Positions 60,144-64,000 of a DNA stretch of 64,000 nt are shown in pieces. A model generated the notes under the pieces. The model did no database searches. It saw nothing but the letters and a program-made list of their open reading frames with translations, and had not been told where the DNA came from. Every line of letters begins with the position of its first letter. Within the stretch, counting starts at the first letter, position 1. Origin of the DNA: Changchengzhania lutea. Its GTDB lineage: Bacteria; Bacteroidota; Bacteroidia; Flavobacteriales; Flavobacteriaceae. The position numbers and the translations under genes were made by a program. The DNA lies in the NCBI RefSeq assembly GCF_006974145.1, contig NZ_CP039456.1, positions 4,030,499-4,094,498 of the forward strand, in the 5' to 3' direction.

Positions 60144-61982
60144 TTAATTTGTTAGCTCTGTTATTTCAATACCTCTCCTTAAGTGCTTTAAACGCTTCTT
60201 AACTTCTTTTCTTTCTAAAAAGCGAGGTAACTCAGGTTGCTTCAGTACGCCTCTATGTAGCAACTCTTCTATTAAATCAATATGGTTTAAATTGAATTTA
60301 CCAGTATATAAATTCTGCAAATTACCGCCCTCTTTTAAATACTTCAACACATCAATTAGTCCAGCAAGATAAACGGCATCCTTTGTTAATCCTCCGCCGC
60401 GGTAAACCCGCATTGAAATATAATAGGATATGCGATCTGAAAACGCATATTTTTTTCTTAATAAATTAAAGGTTTCAATAAAGTCTGCACCATTGGTCAT
60501 TGATTTAACAGCCATAACTCGACCAGCTAATAAACGCAACCTGTTAACGGTAAGCCCGCCAACCAAAAATTCAGCTATTACGGCAAGTCCTTCTTGCAGT
60601 TGATCATAGCCTTCAAAACCTTCATACATTTGACATAAAGGCTGTCTTTTTCCATTGCAATATGTAAGTATATGCGTGCCAACTTCATGCTGAATTAATG
60701 CATCTGCGCGACCTTCATCAAAAGAGATTTCATCATTTATTAACAATTTACTTTTAGACACCATGATGCCAGCAATATCATTTCTTATTTCCAGAGATAA
60801 TTCTATATCAGGAAACTTTTCATTATAATAATGCAATTCTTCCTTAGCAAGTGCTGCGAATTCATGACAATTTAATCGTCTTTTATTTTTAACGTTTTGG
60901 CTTTTTGGATAAGCTTTTAGTATTTTTTTGGCTTCTTTGATGACATTTTTTTTTGAAACCCCATACAAACTCTCACCAACAAATCTGAAATTTTTAGTAC
61001 CACGCTCTTCCAGCATGGTTAATTGTTTTTCAATTTCCAACCGCTTCCCTCTAAGGATATATGCGATGGTAGGATCTTCAATGTCGTCTATGGGTAAATT
61101 ATAGAGTTTACGTTTTTCTAGCTCAGGATCTAAGGCAATCAATCTATATTTAAACGATGGCGTTTCTTTAAAATTATTATCCCTAAACCGCTTCCATTCC
61201 TCGTTACTGTTTACAGGTGTGGCACGTAATAAAAATGACATACCTTCATTAATCTCTGCCAACTCTCTATCTGCTTTCGCCGTCACTTCACTAATATGCG
61301 TCTTACCTAAAATGAGGTAATTATTAAAATGATCTGAATTTTGAATCCGGATAAATTCATAGGCAGCGCGTTTCACCGTTTCTGAAAATACGATATGAAA
61401 CTGTCTAAAAAATAATGAATACAACTCATCCGTTTCCAAATTTTTATAAAGAACAGGAATAGATACGCCAATAACTAAAATTCCCGATTTTTTTGCATCT
61501 TCATCGTTAAGTAACGGAGACAAATTTTTTGGGTGCCTAACCATGCTCGTGCTGATACTAGAAGACAAATTTGGATAAATTTCACTTAAAGACTCAAAGC
61601 CTTCCTGCAAAGCTTTTAAGGTTCCTGGCGCTTTGGCTTTAGGACAACTAATTTTAAACTCTGAAGACTCAAAATCGTTATCTGGCCAAAATTCCAATAT
61701 TAAAAACGTTTCGAACTTTTTTTCAACCAAATGTTTGATGGCCCTTAATAAAGGTGAGATATCAATAGTTTCATCTACTATTATATAAGATGCTTGTGTT
61801 TTTAGAAGCCTAGCAAAATGGACATCTGGCTTTTTATACCTAAAAACACAGATATATGGCAATAACTTGTCTATATGAAGCAAGCCGCCTTTTGGCAATA
61901 TTTGATTTAATGGTAAATGATGGCTAATTCCACCACAAATTTGTTCGATTATTTGATCTTCGATCGTATTTTCTTCCAACAT
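60144..61982 (-). CDS. DUF1704 / TIGR02421 metallopeptidase-like protein (QEGLA motif)
   Basis: Protein of 612 residues in the family often named flavohemoglobin expression-modulating QEGLA motif protein (TIGR02421, DUF1704). The zinc-protease signature HEVGTH is at residues 432-437, and the family motif QEGLA at 463-467 supplies the third ligand (E464). Eukaryotic relatives (MATCAP/TMCP) are tubulin carboxypeptidases, so a carboxypeptidase activity on a C-terminal residue is likely. The N-terminal ~250 residues (LPYICVFRYKKPDVHFARLL, ASYIIVDETIDISPLLRAIK) look like an N-formylglutamate-amidohydrolase-like or binding domain. It begins directly at the end of the amidohydrolase gene (0 bases apart), so both act together. 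Confidence 0.88.
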   Translation of the reverse strand: MLEENTIEDQIIEQICGGISHHLPLNQILPKGGLLHIDKLLPYICVFRYKKPDVHFARLLKTQASYIIVDETIDISPLLRAIKHLVEKKFETFLILEFWPDNDFESSEFKISCPKAKAPGTLKALQEGFESLSEIYPNLSSSISTSMVRHPKNLSPLLNDEDAKKSGILVIGVSIPVLYKNLETDELYSLFFRQFHIVFSETVKRAAYEFIRIQNSDHFNNYLILGKTHISEVTAKADRELAEINEGMSFLLRATPVNSNEEWKRFRDNNFKETPSFKYRLIALDPELEKRKLYNLPIDDIEDPTIAYILRGKRLEIEKQLTMLEERGTKNFRFVGESLYGVSKKNVIKEAKKILKAYPKSQNVKNKRRLNCHEFAALAKEELHYYNEKFPDIELSLEIRNDIAGIMVSKSKLLINDEISFDEGRADALIQHEVGTHILTYCNGKRQPLCQMYEGFEGYDQLQEGLAVIAEFLVGGLTVNRLRLLAGRVMAVKSMTNGADFIETFNLLRKKYAFSDRISYYISMRVYRGGGLTKDAVYLAGLIDVLKYLKEGGNLQNLYTGKFNLNHIDLIEELLHRGVLKQPELPRFLERKEVKKRLKHLRRGIEITELTN

Positions 61983-62813
61983 TTATTCAGAATACATTTT
62001 ATAAAATTTTTGAGCCTGTAACGGAATGTGATTTTTTAAGTCTAGCTCTACAGCTTTAACCACTTCTGGAAACATGATTTGCTCATACTCATCGCAATAT
62101 ATTTTTGCGATTTCAGTAGCCAAAACTAGTATATTTTTGAAATTATTGGTAATAAATCTTAAAAAATAACCATTGCCCTGAAAAGTGTCATTCACTTTTG
62201 ATGTTGACTTTATATTGTTGGGCAAGTTCATTTCGGATAAGCTTTGGCGCCATATTTCAACAGCTTCTCCAAAGCGCGCATTGTCAATATTAGAGGTTCC
62301 TAAATTCCAAGTTGGTACTTCTCGATCCCAACGTTTCCTATTATAGCTATGCATATCAAAAACGGTTACAAAACCAAACTTTTGTTCTAAAGTGCCCATA
62401 AGCGTATCAACGACTTTATAAAAGTTATGATGTTTCTGAAGGCTCTTTTTCTTCATCGACTCTGTAAGTGGCTGTTTCCATAGTTTCTTTCCCCAAGCAT
62501 CTTCGTAAATGGCATCGTCAGGCGCCCGGTTGAGATCATATTCAAAACGAGAATCGCAACCCGCAATAACTATGGGATGGGACTGTACCATGTTTTTAGT
62601 TTCTGGATCTTCCTCGTACCAGCGTTCGTATTCGGTATGTAAACAATTATCCCAAAGCTCTTTTCTAAATTGATGCCCATCGTGAACGGCACCGCAGACA
62701 TACGGTACATATGCATCAATTTTTATAGTGAAGGCATAATCTGAAGACACCGCTTCAAAAATTTCTTCGTTCTTAATTTTATTAATTATCGTGTTTAATG
62801 GTAGTTTTTGCAT
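61983..62813 (-). CDS. N-formylglutamate amidohydrolase-like protein
   Basis: Zinc-dependent amidohydrolase-like protein of 276 residues. Landmarks: YVPYVCGAVHDGHQFRKELW (first metal histidine), HPIVIAGCDSRFEYDLNRAP, KVVDTLMGTLEQKFGFVTVF, FDMHSYNRKRW (second metal/substrate site) and FITNNFKNILVLATEIAKIY. The classical enzyme splits N-formylglutamate in histidine breakdown, but no hut gene is near. Here it lies 3 bases downstream of the sulfurtransferase gene and abuts the DUF1704 gene, so it probably hydrolyses an amide made by the neighbouring ATP-grasp ligases (inference). Confidence 0.85.
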   Translation of the reverse strand: MQKLPLNTIINKIKNEEIFEAVSSDYAFTIKIDAYVPYVCGAVHDGHQFRKELWDNCLHTEYERWYEEDPETKNMVQSHPIVIAGCDSRFEYDLNRAPDDAIYEDAWGKKLWKQPLTESMKKKSLQKHHNFYKVVDTLMGTLEQKFGFVTVFDMHSYNRKRWDREVPTWNLGTSNIDNARFGEAVEIWRQSLSEMNLPNNIKSTSKVNDTFQGNGYFLRFITNNFKNILVLATEIAKIYCDEYEQIMFPEVVKAVELDLKNHIPLQAQKFYKMYSE

Positions 62814-62816
62814 AAT

Positions 62817-63638
62817 TTATTTTTCTACTAAAGTTCCCCATTCTGTCCATGAGCCATCATATACCGACATATTATCGTATCCAGTAATGGTTGCTCCAAG
62901 TGCCAGCACACAAGCGGTAAGCCCTGACCCACAGGAGAAAATAAGGTTATCGTCTTTTTTAGCCACAGCATCAAATGCTTTAACCAATTCTTCCTTTGGT
63001 TTTAAAAGGCCATCATTCAATATGTCTATATAGGGTAAATTCACTGAATTTGGAATGGTTCCCATTCTTAAGCCTTCTCTGGGTTCTGGTGCTTCTGAAT
63101 TAAATCTTGCTTGGGAACGTGCATCTATAATTTTGTGGGTTTCGTTTGCTGAAGCCGCTTTAACATCATTAAAGAATGTCATGTATTCCGGTTGAAGATT
63201 TGCGACAAAATTACCAGCTTCACTTTGATAATTCTGCATCGGTTCAGTAGCGTATTTCGATTTTAACCAAGCTGGGAAACCACCATTTAAAACGGCTACA
63301 TTATTATGACCAAAAGCCTTAAACATCCACCATAGGCGGGCACTAGAATAAATCCCCTTATCATCATAAACCACGATAGGCGTCTCTTTGTTAATTCCTA
63401 AAGTCCTAGCTTCTTTTTGGAACTGTTGTAAAGGAGGAAAAGCACTAGGAAACGGATTTGAAGTATCACTAAATTTCTTCTTAATATCAAAAAAGCGGGC
63501 ATTAGGAATTTGCAATAGTGCGTCGTTGAATTCCTTATTAATGGTTCCATCTAAAATGATAAGATCTTTAGCATACAAATGATTATGAAGCCACGCAACT
63601 GAAACAATAGGTTCATTTAGGAAAATATCAGAATTCAT
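62817..63638 (-). CDS. Sulfurtransferase, mercaptopyruvate type
   Basis: Two-rhodanese-domain protein of 273 residues. The first domain (inactive) has VSVAWLHNHLYAKDLIILDG and GINKETPIVVYDDKGIYSSA, RLWWMFKAFGHNNVAVLNGG, FPAWL. The second has IIDARSQARFNSEAPEPREG, the MGTIPNSVNLPY motif and the active cysteine C236 in CGSGLTA. The CGSG-T loop is that of 3-mercaptopyruvate sulfurtransferases rather than thiosulfate rhodaneses (CRKGV). It moves sulfur from mercaptopyruvate to a thiol. It is 46 bases after the partial ATP-grasp gene and 3 bases before the amidohydrolase gene, so the whole set is one transcript. Confidence 0.92.
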   Translation of the reverse strand: MNSDIFLNEPIVSVAWLHNHLYAKDLIILDGTINKEFNDALLQIPNARFFDIKKKFSDTSNPFPSAFPPLQQFQKEARTLGINKETPIVVYDDKGIYSSARLWWMFKAFGHNNVAVLNGGFPAWLKSKYATEPMQNYQSEAGNFVANLQPEYMTFFNDVKAASANETHKIIDARSQARFNSEAPEPREGLRMGTIPNSVNLPYIDILNDGLLKPKEELVKAFDAVAKKDDNLIFSCGSGLTACVLALGATITGYDNMSVYDGSWTEWGTLVEK

Positions 63639-63684
63639 TAAAAAAGATTTAACTGATTACTGTTACTGAAAACTATTGGCTCAA

Positions 63685-64000
63685 TTACGCATCTTGAACT
63701 GTTTTTCTCAATCTTGTGCGTCTATCAAAAGCCTGTAATTTATCAATCACTTTCATTTCTAAAAAGTCAATTACTTTTTCTTCAATTTTAACTTTAAGTT
63801 TATATACTTTATTGATATAAGTGATGCCGCCTGGGGACATGACATTAACCTCAACTAATTTGCCACCAATAACATCAATGCCTACAAAATAAAGTCCGTC
63901 ATTTACCAGTTTTGGACCGATTTGCTTACAGAGTGCTTTTTCTGTTTTTGTTAATGTGTGTTTTTGCACACTGCCTCCTGCCGACACATTTGATCGGTGA
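63685..64000 (-). CDS. Partial glutathione-synthetase-like ATP-grasp ligase (C-terminus)
   Basis: The right edge of the window cuts this gene; only the last ~104 residues are present. They include RSNVSAGGSVQKHTLTKTEK, GPKLVNDGLYFVGIDVIGGK and the magnesium-binding VEVNVMSPGGITYINKVYKL, then a basic tail. The block RSN-x-x-AGG...LVxDGxxxVGID...ExNxxSPGG is shared with the ligase at 59029, so this is a paralogue. It is the most upstream gene seen of the cluster; its start and any further members lie beyond the window. Confidence 0.88.
   Translation of the reverse strand, partial: HRSNVSAGGSVQKHTLTKTEKALCKQIGPKLVNDGLYFVGIDVIGGKLVEVNVMSPGGITYINKVYKLKVKIEEKVIDFLEMKVIDKLQAFDRRTRLRKTVQDA

Overview
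The window looks like chromosomal DNA of a marine-type member of the Flavobacteriaceae (phylum Bacteroidota). Evidence: AT-rich sequence; promoters of the TAnnTTTG type instead of TATAAT; carboxypeptidase-regulatory-domain proteins and a TonB receptor; DUF5916, DUF6146- and DUF6787-like and CAL67264-like families; and housekeeping gene orders (ferredoxin/acyl-CoA reductase/serC/serA, and Gfo/Hbd/DUF1015/YggS) that are usual in that family. The genus cannot be fixed from the sequence alone. No rRNA, tRNA, CRISPR array, prophage or plasmid replication gene was seen.

Layout. 1-2.4 kb is an accessory patch: a partial unknown gene, a long gene-free stretch, an orphan LuxR-type response regulator and a decayed IS1595-family transposase. 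2.4-12.8 kb holds lpdA, smpB, a secreted Xaa-Pro peptidase-like hydrolase, pcm, and the Gfo/Hbd/DUF1015/YggS run. At 12.8-13.6 kb a deletion scar joins a four-helix-bundle gene to a HigB toxin remnant beside an intact HigA antitoxin. 13.7-22.4 kb carries an exonuclease/GIY-YIG fusion, a potassium channel, miaA (without a normal start codon), terC and the topoisomerase IV operon. 22.8-27.5 kb has a DMT transporter, ychF, a carboxypeptidase-regulatory protein and lgt. 27.9-32.4 kb is the ferredoxin / LuxC-like / serC / serA / DUF937 group. 32.4-33.0 kb is an unusual gene-free stretch made of three palindromic elements inserted one into another. 33.0-36.4 kb is a probable metal-uptake group ending in a TonB receptor. 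36.7-47.3 kb has folE, msrA, DUF5916, a LolD-like ATPase, DUF2400, two secreted or lipid-anchored peptidases (S10, S9) and a NUDIX hydrolase. 47.5-50 kb has small membrane proteins and ettA. 50.2-53.3 kb is a stress-type set (two pirins, MarR regulator, GNAT, NADPH:FMN reductase), with matching palindromic operators in front of its two transcription units. 53.5-59 kb has an acyl-CoA carboxylase, an MFS transporter, a MutS2-like protein without an Smr domain and a DCC thiol oxidoreductase. 59-64 kb, all on the minus strand, is the most interesting part: two glutathione-synthetase-like ATP-grasp ligases around a DUF1704 (QEGLA/HExxxH) metallopeptidase, an N-formylglutamate-amidohydrolase-like enzyme and a mercaptopyruvate-type sulfurtransferase.

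How it fits together. Most of the window is housekeeping. Novelty is most likely in the 59-64 kb ligase/peptidase/amidohydrolase cluster, which could make and break a small peptide or a C-terminal amino-acid tag; in the MarR/pirin regulon with its shared operator; and in the rich population of small palindromic or MITE-like elements in the spacers. Several genes show damage: the transposase, the HigB/four-helix chimera, a small membrane protein at 47.8-48.0 kb, and the miaA start.
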